Source of the DNA: Cyanobacterium sp. HL-69
GTDB lineage: Bacteria; Cyanobacteriota; Cyanobacteriia; Cyanobacteriales; Cyanobacteriaceae
Length of the DNA stretch: 64,000 nt
Direction of reading: 5' to 3'
Assembly: GCA_002813895.1 (NCBI GenBank)
Contig: CP024912.1
Location: 1,116,001 to 1,180,000, forward strand
Shown here: piece after piece, positions 29,794 through 40,486 of the stretch
Layout of the letters: the number at the start of each line of letters is the position of its first letter
Numbering within the stretch: position 1 is the stretch's first letter
Position numbers and translations under genes: made by a program
The notes under the pieces: model-generated
What the model was told of the DNA's origin: nothing
Database searches by the model: none
The model's input: the letters and a program-made list of their open reading frames with translations, nothing else

Positions 29794-31431
29794 TTATTTA
29801 CTAATAGTCCAAAAAGGAAAAGTTTGACTAGGATTTATCGCCACTCCTTCAACACCATTTTGGGCAAAGGCATACTCTTTGGTTTGCCAGATGGGGATAT
29901 AGGGAACTTCTTGCCCTAATATTTCTTGAATTTCTCGAAAATCTTGCTCCCGTTGATTAGGATCATTTGTTCTTCTCGCATCATTAATCAACTCATTAAC
30001 GCGCTCATTGTAGAAAAATGAACCTTGATTCTGAGCTCCTCCTTCAATACAACCTTCTTCGTCATTACCATTGGGGCAACTCAAGAAAGGATGAACATAG
30101 TTATCAGGATCTAAAAAGTCGGGGTACCAATCTCCCAAAAAAGTTTGATAAGTCCCTTGGCTTAGATTACTAAAAGCTGTGGCACTTTCTACTCCTTGGG
30201 GTTGAAACTCAATCATACCATCCAACTGCTGCTCGGCGATCGCCCTTAAGGTATTGGCTACAGCGGTACGGGGACGCGAGGTGGAGGGATACCATATTTC
30301 AATTTGAGCAGGATTCTCCGCCGAAAAACCAGCCTCTGATAACAATTCCTTGGCTAACTCGGCATTATCATCGGGATACACTTGCTCAAATACAGGTTGA
30401 TAAACATCAAACGCACTGGGAATCATGGAGTAAAGAGGCTCTGATAACCCCTGAGTCACTCTTTCCACCATTAACCCTCTATTCATTATAAGGGCGATCG
30501 CCTGACGCACCTCCAATTGATCCAAAGGAGGCTGATTACGATTCAAAGACATATAGGAAATTACGGTACCTTGTCCTTCTAAGGCTTGAAAACTTCCACC
30601 TTCGGCATCTTCCAATAAACTTACCGTTTGCTCTGGGGCAAAAGACTGATAACCTACATCCAACGCCCCTGTGATAAAGCTGTTGTAAAGATTCGCCGAA
30701 TTATCAGCAAAAATTTGTATATCTAAACCCTCATTACTCGGTATCTCTCCCCAATAGTCTTCAAAAACGTCTAATTTTGCCGAATCACTGTCAAAAGAAA
30801 CTAACTTATAAGGGCCAGTGGCCACCAACTCATTGGGTTGAAACTCCCCCTGTCCGATGGTGTAGTTATCAGGAGATACCGCACAAGCCCCAGGAAAAGC
30901 CAACAAAGCAGGAAAAGCCGAAAAAGGTTGTTTTAAAGTAATTTGCAACTCATTCTCTGCCGTGGGTGTCACCTCCTCAATAATATCTGTTAACAAGAAA
31001 GAAGGTTTACCCCCATTTTCCATAAATCTATCTAGGGAAAATTTCATCGCTTCGGCATTGAAATCTGTTCCATCATGGAACTTAACCCCTTCGCGCAAAG
31101 GTATAGTATAAATTAGTCCGTCATCACTGATGGTAGGCATATCCGTGGCTAAAAGTGGTACTAATTCGGTGGTACCTACATTGTAAGTATAAAGACTTTC
31201 CCCAATGTTATAAATGAGATTCATTCCTGCTAAATCATAGCTGTCTGCAGGGTCTAAAGTTCTCGCTCTGAGGGTAGTACCAAAACTAATACGTCCATTA
31301 CTTTCTGTGGTGTTGGTAGTATTATCTACTGTCGCAGTATTATTACAAGCAACGATTAAACCACAACAAAGAATCCCAAGAATAAAGTACTGGAATTTTT
31401 TTATTATCTGTTTCATGTTATTTTTTATCAA
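29794..31431 (-). CDS. family 5 extracellular solute-binding lipoprotein (peptide/nickel type)
   Basis: A 545-residue periplasmic binding protein. The signal sequence ends in lipobox LIVAC near residue 29. The family 5 signature is present (RTLDPADSYDLAGMNLIYN), followed by LREGVKFHDGTDFNAEAMKFSLDR and a C-terminal lobe with LGDWYPDFLDPDNYVHPF. This group normally feeds Opp/Dpp-type importers for oligopeptides, nickel or glutathione. No permease or ATPase gene is adjacent, so it is an orphan here and must use transporter parts coded elsewhere. It is upstream of the M20 peptidase on the same strand with a spacer of about 300 bp. Confidence 0.9.
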   Translation of the reverse strand: MIKNNMKQIIKKFQYFILGILCCGLIVACNNTATVDNTTNTTESNGRISFGTTLRARTLDPADSYDLAGMNLIYNIGESLYTYNVGTTELVPLLATDMPTISDDGLIYTIPLREGVKFHDGTDFNAEAMKFSLDRFMENGGKPSFLLTDIIEEVTPTAENELQITLKQPFSAFPALLAFPGACAVSPDNYTIGQGEFQPNELVATGPYKLVSFDSDSAKLDVFEDYWGEIPSNEGLDIQIFADNSANLYNSFITGALDVGYQSFAPEQTVSLLEDAEGGSFQALEGQGTVISYMSLNRNQPPLDQLEVRQAIALIMNRGLMVERVTQGLSEPLYSMIPSAFDVYQPVFEQVYPDDNAELAKELLSEAGFSAENPAQIEIWYPSTSRPRTAVANTLRAIAEQQLDGMIEFQPQGVESATAFSNLSQGTYQTFLGDWYPDFLDPDNYVHPFLSCPNGNDEEGCIEGGAQNQGSFFYNERVNELINDARRTNDPNQREQDFREIQEILGQEVPYIPIWQTKEYAFAQNGVEGVAINPSQTFPFWTISK

Positions 31432-31651
31432 AAGTTAAAATCAGTGTATATTGAATTACATTATTTTGAAAAAATGTCTAAACATCCTTAAAAAATCCTC
31501 TCAAAAATGTATATGGTCAATCAATAAATCCTACTAATCAAAAATTTTTTGGGCACATATTTTGGATAGTCAAGATTCACCCTAAAATATTCCATTGGTT
31601 TGTTAATTATTCGTAGTTGGCTATATGATGGATAATGTAAAGTTTTATTGA

Positions 31652-32938
<1,287 letters not shown>

Positions 32939-32952
32939 TTTTCAATTCTCAG

Positions 32953-32972
32953 CAAGGGGTTCAAACCCCTTG
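32953..32972. repeat. palindrome CAAGGGGTT-N2-AACCCCTTG, possible terminator
   Basis: A perfect 9-bp inverted repeat 14 bp past the ahcY stop, the same sequence as that after the ABC1 kinase gene apart from the spacer. Only a weak T-rich tract follows. Confidence 0.7.
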
Positions 32973-33099
32973 TTAAATCATTTCCCATCTTTTGATTTTT
33001 TTCATAAAAAAGAGCAATTATTATTGCAGTTTACTAAAAATAAATATTACATTAGACGTTTTTTTCAGCTAATTCCTAATACCTAACTAAAAATTAATT

Positions 33100-33621
33100 A
33101 TGCGTAAGTTTTCTGGTTTGTTTTGTGCAATCATTTTACTATTATCGTTGATTGTATTACCCCAAAGTGCGATCGCGCAGCGCGACTTCATGATCGCTGC
33201 TAGTTCTAGTTTCGTCACCTCCACCTTTGAAAGTAAAAGCCTAAAAGGAGAAGACTTCACAGGGCAAAACCTACAACAAGCAGAATTTACCAAAGTAAAT
33301 TTACAAGAAGCAAAATTTAATGATAGCGACCTTCGGGGAGCCGTATTCAACGGAGTTAACGCTGAAAATGCTAGTTTTGTAGGAGTAGATATGAGTGATG
33401 GTTTAGTTTACGTCACCAGCTTTAACAACGCAGACTTAAGCAACGGCATTTTTAGAGATGCCATCATGCTTCGCACCACCTTCAAAAACGCCAACGTAGA
33501 GGGTGCTGACTTCACCTTTACCGTCCTAGACTCTCAACAAGTTAACCTACTATGCGAAAACGCATCAGGTATCAATCCTGTAACCAATGCCAGTACCAGA
33601 CAATCATTAGGTTGCCCATAA
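33100..33621 (+). CDS. exported pentapeptide-repeat protein (probably thylakoid lumen)
   Basis: A 173-residue protein. A clear signal peptide (about 1-26, ending AIAQ) precedes a right-handed quadrilateral beta helix of A(D/N)LxX pentapeptides from about residue 50 to 135 (GEDFTGQNLQQAEFTKVNL, then further repeats). The C-terminal cap has two Cys (LLCENASG and SLGC), likely a disulfide. The cap resembles plant thylakoid lumenal pentapeptide proteins, suggesting a lumen location. Binding partner unknown. Confidence 0.88.
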   Translation: MRKFSGLFCAIILLLSLIVLPQSAIAQRDFMIAASSSFVTSTFESKSLKGEDFTGQNLQQAEFTKVNLQEAKFNDSDLRGAVFNGVNAENASFVGVDMSDGLVYVTSFNNADLSNGIFRDAIMLRTTFKNANVEGADFTFTVLDSQQVNLLCENASGINPVTNASTRQSLGCP

Positions 33622-33645
33622 AAAACCCACATAACACAATGTTTT

Positions 33646-33669
33646 GGGGACGTAATATATTACGTCCCC
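33646..33669. terminator. 24-bp perfect palindrome between convergent genes
   Basis: GGGGACGTAATA is followed immediately by its exact inverse, giving a 12-bp stem with no spacer, between the convergent pentapeptide and DUF3370 genes. A TTTT lies just left of it but no T-run follows on either strand. It could be a bidirectional terminator or a protein-binding palindrome. Confidence 0.55.
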
Positions 33670-33677
33670 GTAATACG

Positions 33678-35042
33678 CTAATCAGTCATCACCGTCAAAA
33701 TCTGAGGAGGTGTAGCATCAGGAGGATAGAGAAAATCCACTGATACCAAACGATTACTGTTAGGCGGTAAAGTAACCCTTAACAAATCTTGTCCTTCTTC
33801 TCCCCTTTTTTGTACTAAGTGAAAATAACGCCATCGGGGTAAACCCTGATCATCAGTATATTTTACCTGTACTAATCCCCTAAAAAATACCTGCGGCCCT
33901 GGCTCATCCAAGAACTCTAATTCTCCCACATCTCTTTTAATGGGAGTAGAAATTTTTACCCTCACAGTTTGCTCTTCATCACTAGGATTATACAAAGGTA
34001 AGGTTAAACTATACTGCACTCCATAATTACCATGAGCCTCAAGGGCAGTATCCGAATATCTTACCGCCAAAGGAGCAGTCTGGTTCTGTTCAGAGCCTAA
34101 TCTTCCCCTCACAAGGGTACTCAATCCATAGGAAAAAGCCTCCCCAGACTCAGGAATATTTAATACTTGGCTATCATCATCCACCAAATCAGCCTTCCAC
34201 ATATTTCCCATAGCAACCCCAGCCACTCTTCCATATCTGAAAGTACCTTCCGCATTAAGAGCCGTGGGGGCTAAATCCCTAGGGGTAGATAAATCTGCAT
34301 TAGTTAACATTTCCTGCCATTCTGAAATTTCAGGGGCATCATCTTCATCATCTCGATACATCGCCAAACTAGCCATATAAACTTCCCCATCACTCCTTAA
34401 CCTAGCGTAAGTAGAGCGTCCATTAAGAGGAGGAGTTAAACTATGGATGGGAATAGGTACATTTAATAACATACGACTTTCCCCCGCCCGAATAGTAATA
34501 CTTTCTGGGAAGATGTCCTGTCTTTTATTTTGCAAAATATCCCCCATAACCCGACTTCCAGGCCCAGCGTAAACATTACGCCCTGAGACTTGAGAAGGAA
34601 GGGAAATAAAGGGGGCATCAGGTTGACTGAGATAACTAGCACCTTGTAAAACATCTATATTTACATCGGTATCCGTAGGATTATGCACCAAAATCCCAAT
34701 ATATAAAGTTCTCATGTCACCTTCTTCGGGGGGGCGAGAAACATGGTGGGCAAATACATCAAATTCTCCATTAAAAGCAAAATCTAAATGGGCATTAGGG
34801 TTAGTTTTGTTTTCTTTAGGGAAAGTTGAAAGTAATATACCCTCTCCCAAAACCAACTCAGGGCTATTACTATTAAATACGGGAACTTGATTTAATTCTC
34901 CATTTAAAGGGCGAATAATATTAGGGATGTTTTCTTGTTCATTTTCTTCTGTCTGCGATGCTTGAGCAACATATACGGGGGTTGCTTCATTAACCAAAGA
35001 AGGCATATTAATAGGAAGTATGAGGGGGAGTAGTTCTAACAT
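33678..35042 (-). CDS. DUF3370 family protein
   Basis: A 454-residue cyanobacterial protein of the DUF3370 family, recognised from FDVFAHHVSRPPEEGDMRTL, LYIGILVHNPTDTDVNIDVLQ, GPGSRVMGDIL and the C-terminal VKYTDDQGLPRWRYFHLVQK. The N-terminus is hydrophobic (LLPLILPIN) and ends near VYVAQA, consistent with a signal peptide, so it is likely periplasmic or outer-membrane associated. It is predicted mainly beta. The function is unknown. Its start lies about 125 bp from the first IS element. Confidence 0.85.
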   Translation of the reverse strand: MLELLPLILPINMPSLVNEATPVYVAQASQTEENEQENIPNIIRPLNGELNQVPVFNSNSPELVLGEGILLSTFPKENKTNPNAHLDFAFNGEFDVFAHHVSRPPEEGDMRTLYIGILVHNPTDTDVNIDVLQGASYLSQPDAPFISLPSQVSGRNVYAGPGSRVMGDILQNKRQDIFPESITIRAGESRMLLNVPIPIHSLTPPLNGRSTYARLRSDGEVYMASLAMYRDDEDDAPEISEWQEMLTNADLSTPRDLAPTALNAEGTFRYGRVAGVAMGNMWKADLVDDDSQVLNIPESGEAFSYGLSTLVRGRLGSEQNQTAPLAVRYSDTALEAHGNYGVQYSLTLPLYNPSDEEQTVRVKISTPIKRDVGELEFLDEPGPQVFFRGLVQVKYTDDQGLPRWRYFHLVQKRGEEGQDLLRVTLPPNSNRLVSVDFLYPPDATPPQILTVMTD

Positions 35043-35165
35043 AAAAAAAAGTGGATAAAAAATATTAAATGATTCCAGAATTAGATTTTAAACGCAATAC
35101 TGAAATTTGACGAAATGATTCGCTTAAATGTGTCTTAATTTTGGAATATTGCAATTAAAAGCCTA

Positions 35166-36013
35166 GGGCGTGTCATCAATTAAGCCATATAACGACTGCG
35201 GCTAGATAAATAGCACCAAGAAAATTTATTTTTCGTTTATCATACCTAGTGGCTATGGCTCTATATTGTTTTAATCGGGCAAAAAAGTTCTCAATCAAAT
35301 GTCTTGCTTGATATAAATACTTATCATATTCTCGTTGTTCTTTTCTATTTCTTTTTGGTGGAATAACCGCTATTTTATCCTGCTTCTTTAGCTTTTCCAG
35401 AACTCTTTCATCTGCATCATAACCTTTGTCCCCTAACAAAATATCTGCCTTTATTTCTTTTAGTAAAACATCTGCACCGTCCAAATCACATTTTTGTCCT
35501 CCGGTGAGGAAAAAACCTGTAGGATTACCTAATGCGTCAACCGTAGTATGAATTTTTGTACTTAAACCTCCTTTACTTCGACCTATTGCTTCCTCGTTTT
35601 TATCCCCCCTTTTGCACCAGCACTATGCTGGTGTGCTCTTACTATGGTTGAATCAATCATGGCATATTCATCGTCACTATCTCCTGCCAAAATTTGAAAA
35701 ACCTTTTCCCAGACACCTTTTTTATTCCAACGACTAAAACGAGTATGAACCACTCGAAAATCACCAAATCGACTAGGTAAATCTCGCCAAGGAATACCAG
35801 CTCGATACCTGTACAATACCGCTTCGACAAAAAGTCGATTATCTTTGGCGGTGACTCCCACTGTACCAAATCGACCCGGTAATAAATCTTTAATTTTTTC
35901 CCATTGATCGTCTCTCAAACCATACCTGCGCATCTCTACCATATCCTCACTTTTGTCACAATTACTATCATCCTTATTTTATCTGTTATTCTCTTCTATT
36001 TGATGACACGCCC
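35166..36013 (-). mobile_element. IS5-family (IS427-like) insertion sequence, copy 1
   Basis: An 848-bp element with terminal inverted repeats GGGCGTGTCATCAA at both ends, flanked by TA on each side (target duplication; the CTAG context leaves 2 or 4 bp possible). Both ends and both reading frames match copy 2 at 53914-54761, which is in the opposite orientation. It carries a two-frame DDE transposase. Confidence 0.93.
35176..35942 (-). CDS. IS5-family transposase, expressed by probable -1 frameshift (copy 1)
   Basis: Two overlapping frames make one DDE transposase of about 255 residues. The first (35583-35942) starts MVEMRRYGLRDDQWEKIKDL and ends with the first catalytic Asp region DSTIVRAHQHSAGAKGG. 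The second frame (open to 35176) carries the second Asp (DILLGDKGYDADER) and the Glu (HLIENFFARLKQYRAIATR). A tract A4G6 at 35604-35613 sits where a -1 slip joins the frames (reading GDKNEEAIGRSKGG after it). All three catalytic residues are present, so the element may be active. Confidence 0.9.
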
Positions 36014-36788
36014 TAGTATCGTTAATTCGTGTAAACAAAAGCCCGATCAATTATTTTTAGATGACAAGTTAGTTAAAATTATTAATTCATCTTTAAAAAA
36101 TGAAATTTCTGTCACTTCTGCTAAAAGATTAAAATGTAATAAAAATCGCTCTTTTCAAGCGTGTGAATTATCTGGAAAAGGTTTTATTATTACCGAGGAA
36201 GAAGCTAAGGAATGGATAAAAAAAGATTCTAAAAATCAAGAAGTTTTAAAACCTATGATTGATGGAAAAGGTTTAATTCATCCTTGGGAAAAGTTAGATT
36301 GGGTAATTGATTTTAATGATATGTCCATTGAAGAAGCGTCAAATTATAAATTACCTTTTGAAAGAGTTAAGGAAAAAGTTAAACCAGAAAGAGATAAAAG
36401 CCGAGAAAAAATAAGACGTCAAAGATGGTGGCAATTTGGAAGAAGTCGCTCTATTATGCGAAACCAATTAAAAGATTTAAGTTGTTATTTTGCTATTCCT
36501 AAAGTTGTTAAATATGTCATTTTTTCCCCTGTAGATATATCCATATTGCCCTGTGAAGCAAATATGGTTGTTGCTTCTGATGACTTTTATGTTTTAGGCA
36601 TTTTAACTTCAAAAATACATCGTTTATGGGTAAAGGCTCAAAGCTCAACTTTAGAAGATAGAACAAAATATACGAATACTACCTGTTTTGAAACATTCCC
36701 TTTTCCCTCACCCCTAGCCCCTCTCCCCAAGGGCGAAGGGAGTAAGATAAAAGAAGAAAAAGTCCCCCTTGATAAGGGGGGAACTTAA
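36014..36788 (+). pseudogene. C-terminal fragment of an MmeI/YeeA-like class I DNA methyltransferase (type IIL/IIG restriction enzyme)
   Basis: The frame encodes a target-recognition-type C-terminal region (GKGFIITEEEAKEWIKKD, WVIDFNDMSIEEASNYKLPF, YFAIPKVVKYVIFSPV, VVASDDFYVLGILTS, NTTCFETFPFP). This resembles MmeI-like single-chain restriction-modification enzymes. The SAM-binding NPPY core and nuclease domain are absent. The apparent ORF starts at 35904 inside the IS, so its first 37 residues are IS antisense and not part of the gene. Joining the flanks across the IS gives a TAA two codons upstream, so the gene was already truncated when the IS arrived. The last residues come from two palindromic repeats. 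Confidence 0.82.
36710..36781. repeat. two tandem CCCC/GGGG interspersed palindromes
   Basis: Two different hairpin repeats lie side by side: CTCCC (36723-36727) with GGGAG (36738-36742), and CCCCCTT (36764-36770) with AAGGGGG (36774-36780). They belong to the family also seen at 38812 and 45279, and they form the 3' end of the methyltransferase fragment's frame. Confidence 0.7.
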
Positions 36789-36840
36789 ATAGGATTCGGT
36801 GAAATCTGTAACCTCCCCACACCCGATAACTATTACTCCG

Positions 36841-36873
36841 AACTGAGGTAGAATTAGATTAAGCACCTCAGTT
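36841..36873. promoter_or_regulatory. inverted repeat in mnmG leader
   Basis: AACTGAGGT (36841-36849) is repeated exactly inverted as ACCTCAGTT (36865-36873), with a 15-bp spacer. It ends 21 bp before the mnmG ATG. It could be an RNA hairpin near the ribosome site or an operator; there is no T-run. Confidence 0.45.
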
Positions 36874-36894
36874 TTGCAGATAGATAAAGGAAAA

Positions 36895-38799
36895 ATGACC
36901 ATTAAAACCCCCGTAGAATTTCAAGATGAATTTGACGTAATAATCATTGGTGGTGGACATTCTGGCTGTGAATCAGCCCTTGCCAGTGCGAGGTTAGGAT
37001 GTCGCACCCTGATGCTAACCCTTAACCTTGACAAAATTGGGTGGCAACCTTGTAATCCTGCGGTGGGTGGCCCTGCAAAATCTCAACTTACCCACGAAAT
37101 CGACGCATTGGGGGGCGAGATTGGCAAAATGGCGGATAGGACATATTTACAAAAAAGGGTATTGAATAATTCCCGTGGCCCTGCGGTATGGGCATTGAGG
37201 GCGCAGACTGACAAGCGCGAGTATGCGACGGTGATGAAAAATATTGTGGAAAATGAGCCAAATTTGTCTATCCGTGAAGGGATGGTAACGGATTTGGTAT
37301 TAGGAAAAAATGATGAGGTGATAGGGGTACAAACCTATTTCGGCACCTGTTTTAAGACTAAGGCGGTGGTATTAACTACAGGTACTTTTTTGGATGGTAA
37401 AATCTGGATTGGTGGTAAATCCATGGCGGCAGGAAGGGCTGGAGAGTTTGCAGCTATTGGTTTGACGGAAACCCTTAATGATTTGGGGTTTGAGACGGGA
37501 AGATTAAAAACGGGTACTCCTGCACGGGTAGATAAGCGCACGGCGGACTATACAAAAATGGAGGTGCAACCCCCTGATGAGGAGATTCGCTGGTTTAGTT
37601 TTGATCCTGAAGTGTGGGTAGAAAGAGAACAAATGAACTGTTATCTTACTCGTACTACTACCAAAACCCATCAATTGATTAAGGATAATCTCCATTTGTC
37701 GCCTATTTATGGCGGTTTTATTGACTCAAAGGGGCCTCGTTATTGTCCTAGTATTGAAGATAAGATTGTTCGTTTTGCGGATAAAGACAGCCATCAAATT
37801 TTTATTGAGCCTGAAGGCAGAGATATTCCTGAGTTATATATTCAGGGGTTTTCTACGGGTTTACCTGAAAATATACAGTTGCAAATGTTGCACACTTTGC
37901 CGGGGTTGGAAAACTGTGTGATGTTGCGTCCTGCCTATGCGGTGGAGTATGATTTTTTACCTGCGACTCAGTGTTATCCTACTTTGATGACGAAGAAGGT
38001 TGAGGGGTTATTTTCGGCAGGGCAGATTAACGGTACAACAGGTTATGAGGAAGCGGCGGCGCAGGGCATCGTGGCGGGAATTAATGCGGCTCGTTTTTCT
38101 CGGGGTGAGGAGATGATTGTTTTTCCTCGTGAGGAGAGTTATCTTGGTACTTTGATTGATGATTTGTGTACGAAGGACTTGCGTGAGCCTTATCGGATGT
38201 TGACTTCTCGCTCAGAATATCGTTTAATTTTAAGGTCTGATAATGCTGATCAACGTATGACTCCTTTAGGTCGTGAAATAGGGCTAATTTGCGATCGCCG
38301 TTGGAATTTATATCAAGAAAAACAAAAAAATATTATCGCTGAACAAGAAAGGTTATACGAAACTAGAATTAAGGAAAGAGATGAGGTTGCCCTCAAGATT
38401 GTAGAGGATACGGAACAAAAAATAAAAGGCTCAATTACCCTTGCGGATTTGTTGCACCGTCCGAAGTTTCATTATGAAGATTTAGAAAGATACAATTTAC
38501 ATAATGCTGAGTTAAATAAGGCGGAAAAAGAAGGGGCAGAAATTGAAATAAAATATTCGGGATATATTCAAAGACAACAAAAACAAATTGATCAAGTAGC
38601 CCGTCATAGTAATCGTAAATTACATGAAGATTTAGATTATATGAAAATTGAAACTTTGTCCATGGAAGCAAGGGAAAAACTAACGAAAGTAAGACCTTTA
38701 ACCATTGGACAGGCTACCCGCATCGGTGGTGTAAATCCTGCGGATGTTAATGCTTTATTGATTTATTTGGAAATGCAAAATAATTTATTAAAAAAGTAG
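36895..38799 (+). CDS. mnmG: tRNA uridine-5-carboxymethylaminomethyl modification enzyme MnmG
   Basis: A 634-residue FAD enzyme that, with MnmE, installs the cmnm5 group on U34 of tRNAs. The FAD site is [19 protein letters not shown]. Other signatures are [59 protein letters not shown], and the C-terminal tract ending [21 protein letters not shown] 36895, preceded by AAAGGA, is preferred to the TTG at 36874. The gene is complete and is the first intact gene right of the IS. Confidence 0.96.
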   Translation: MTIKTPVEFQDEFDVIIIGGGHSGCESALASARLGCRTLMLTLNLDKIGWQPCNPAVGGPAKSQLTHEIDALGGEIGKMADRTYLQKRVLNNSRGPAVWALRAQTDKREYATVMKNIVENEPNLSIREGMVTDLVLGKNDEVIGVQTYFGTCFKTKAVVLTTGTFLDGKIWIGGKSMAAGRAGEFAAIGLTETLNDLGFETGRLKTGTPARVDKRTADYTKMEVQPPDEEIRWFSFDPEVWVEREQMNCYLTRTTTKTHQLIKDNLHLSPIYGGFIDSKGPRYCPSIEDKIVRFADKDSHQIFIEPEGRDIPELYIQGFSTGLPENIQLQMLHTLPGLENCVMLRPAYAVEYDFLPATQCYPTLMTKKVEGLFSAGQINGTTGYEEAAAQGIVAGINAARFSRGEEMIVFPREESYLGTLIDDLCTKDLREPYRMLTSRSEYRLILRSDNADQRMTPLGREIGLICDRRWNLYQEKQKNIIAEQERLYETRIKERDEVALKIVEDTEQKIKGSITLADLLHRPKFHYEDLERYNLHNAELNKAEKEGAEIEIKYSGYIQRQQKQIDQVARHSNRKLHEDLDYMKIETLSMEAREKLTKVRPLTIGQATRIGGVNPADVNALLIYLEMQNNLLKK

Positions 38800-38811
38800 G
38801 ATCCCCCCTAG

Positions 38812-38830
38812 CCCCCCTTAATAAGGGGGG
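38812..38830. terminator. hairpin repeat CCCCCCTTA/TAAGGGGGG after mnmG
   Basis: A 9-bp stem with a 1-nt spacer, 13 bp after the mnmG stop. It is a member of the same interspersed palindrome family as 36764-36780 and probably serves as the mnmG terminator; AATTTAATTT follows. Confidence 0.65.
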
Positions 38831-38981
38831 AATTTAATTTAACAATGTCATAAATAATTTAGTTAGTTATGGTGTGTTATCAGAAATGATCAAGGTTAAT
38901 TTACAAAGATTTAAGCATACGAAAAAAATCAAAAAATACCATTATTAATTATTCATTCTCCATTATCAATTAAAAAAGGGT

Positions 38982-40394
38982 ATGTCTCAATCTTTGACTA
39001 ACTTTGCTCAACAATTAGACGATTCGCCCATAACTCGCCCGATGTGGTTGTTATGGTTTTTATCCGCTTCTTTGATTGCCCTTGATGGGTTTGATTTTTT
39101 TATCATTGGCATTGCTTTGCCTTTCCTAAAGCTAGATTTCGCATTGACAGCCACTGATACCGCTATGATAGCAGTAAGTGCGATCGCAGGGGCTTTGGTA
39201 GGCTCTTTAACTTTGGGAGCAATTACAGACAAAATCGGGCGCCAAAAGATGCTCTTAATCGATGTATTTTTGTTGATAAGTGCTAGTGTTGCCTGTGCTT
39301 TATCTCCGAATACTACATTTTTGATTATTTCTCGTTTTTTGGTGGGAGTTGGCATTGGGGCAGATTATCCCATCAGCGTAGCCTACATCACCGAAAATGT
39401 ACCCTCTCGTCATCGAGGTAGGATGGTGATAGGTGCTTTTGCTTTTCAGGCTATAGGGACAGTTGTGGGGGCGCTAATCGGTATCATTGTTATTAATTAT
39501 TTTCAATCTGCTTATCCTAAAACGCCTATTTTTGCTGTTCATTATGCTTGGCGGATAATGTTAGCAATGGGGGCATTATTTGGCATTTTAGTAGGTATTT
39601 TAAGACTTAAATTTTTATTGGAAAGTCCTTTTTATCATATCAATAGGGGGGAGTATAAAAAGGCATCTCAATCAGCTTCTATTCTATTAGAAAAAGAGGT
39701 TATTCTCACGGCAGAAACTGAACCCATAAAGGATCAAGAGGTTTTAAATTACGGTGCTTTATTTTCTTCTAAATATCGTATTAATACTTTATTCGCTTCT
39801 TTACCTTGGTTTTTACAAGATATTGCTACCTATGGCATAGGGATTTTTACCCCTGCTATTATTACTTTTTTAGCACTTAATAATGAGTCAGATTTTTTGG
39901 TACAACAAATCAAGTCTGCACAGGGAGCTATTGTGGTGGATTCTTTTTTGGTATTGGGGTTTATTTTGGCTATTTTGTTAATTAATAAACTGGGTAGAAT
40001 TTTCTTGCAGGTTACGGGTTTTGTCGGTATGGCGGTTGGTTTATCTTTATTAGGAATATCATCTTTTTTTCCCGCTCAAAGTGTTAGTAATATTGGATTA
40101 ATTTTAGGGGGTTTCTTCCTCTTTAATTTATTTATGAATGGCGGTCCAAATTCGACTACTTTTTTGTTATCAGGGGAGGTATTTCCTTCCTCCATTCGGG
40201 CTAGTGGAGCGGGGTTTGCAGGGGCGATCGCCAAGGCTGGAGCTATTTTAGGAGCTTATTTATTACCTTCTATTCAAGAAGAAATAGGAGTAAGTAATGT
40301 TTTATTTATTTTGAGTATATGTTGTATTTTAGGAGCCATAATGACTTATGTTTTATCCCAAAAATTAATATTTTTTAACCCTAGTGATAAGTAA
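38982..40394 (+). CDS. MFS transporter, sugar-porter (Sugar_tr) type
   Basis: A 470-residue, 12-helix major facilitator. The loop 2-3 motif is GAITDKIGRQKMLLID. Loop 4-5 has GVGIGADYPISVAYITE followed by PSRHRGRM. Helix 11 region has FLLSGEVFPSSIRASGAGFAG, which is close to the sugar-porter/phosphate/aromatic acid group signatures. Substrate not determinable. It starts with ATG 38982 and ends in a region shared with the convergent rbp gene, where a terminator hairpin lies. Confidence 0.88.
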   Translation: MSQSLTNFAQQLDDSPITRPMWLLWFLSASLIALDGFDFFIIGIALPFLKLDFALTATDTAMIAVSAIAGALVGSLTLGAITDKIGRQKMLLIDVFLLISASVACALSPNTTFLIISRFLVGVGIGADYPISVAYITENVPSRHRGRMVIGAFAFQAIGTVVGALIGIIVINYFQSAYPKTPIFAVHYAWRIMLAMGALFGILVGILRLKFLLESPFYHINRGEYKKASQSASILLEKEVILTAETEPIKDQEVLNYGALFSSKYRINTLFASLPWFLQDIATYGIGIFTPAIITFLALNNESDFLVQQIKSAQGAIVVDSFLVLGFILAILLINKLGRIFLQVTGFVGMAVGLSLLGISSFFPAQSVSNIGLILGGFFLFNLFMNGGPNSTTFLLSGEVFPSSIRASGAGFAGAIAKAGAILGAYLLPSIQEEIGVSNVLFILSICCILGAIMTYVLSQKLIFFNPSDK

Positions 40395-40424
40395 TTAACC
40401 AATAGAAAATATTAATACAAAAAT

Positions 40425-40450
40425 AACCCCCAACAAAAACGTTAGGGGTT
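40425..40450 (-). terminator. intrinsic terminator of rbp
   Basis: Read on the minus strand, AACCCC-t-AAC pairs with GTT-g-GGGGTT around a 6-nt loop and is followed by ATTTTTGTATT. It lies about 37 bp after the rbp stop and may also slow transcripts from the convergent MFS gene. Confidence 0.7.
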
Positions 40451-40486
40451 TGAAACTAAATTTGATTAAAACTAAAGAAATATATC

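Noticed and set aside
29722..29919. 65-codon + strand ORF
   Set aside because: Half of it is antisense to the end of the peptide-binding protein gene; no family resemblance.
35069..35110. Short frame MIPELDFKRNTEI as the N-terminal remnant of the restriction enzyme
   Set aside because: Only 13 codons before a stop; the position is suggestive but too little sequence to support.
35904..36013. N-terminal 37 residues of the long + strand ORF, including a hydrophobic helix
   Set aside because: They are antisense to IS copy 1; the same bases occur in copy 2 in another context, so they are not a real signal or membrane anchor.
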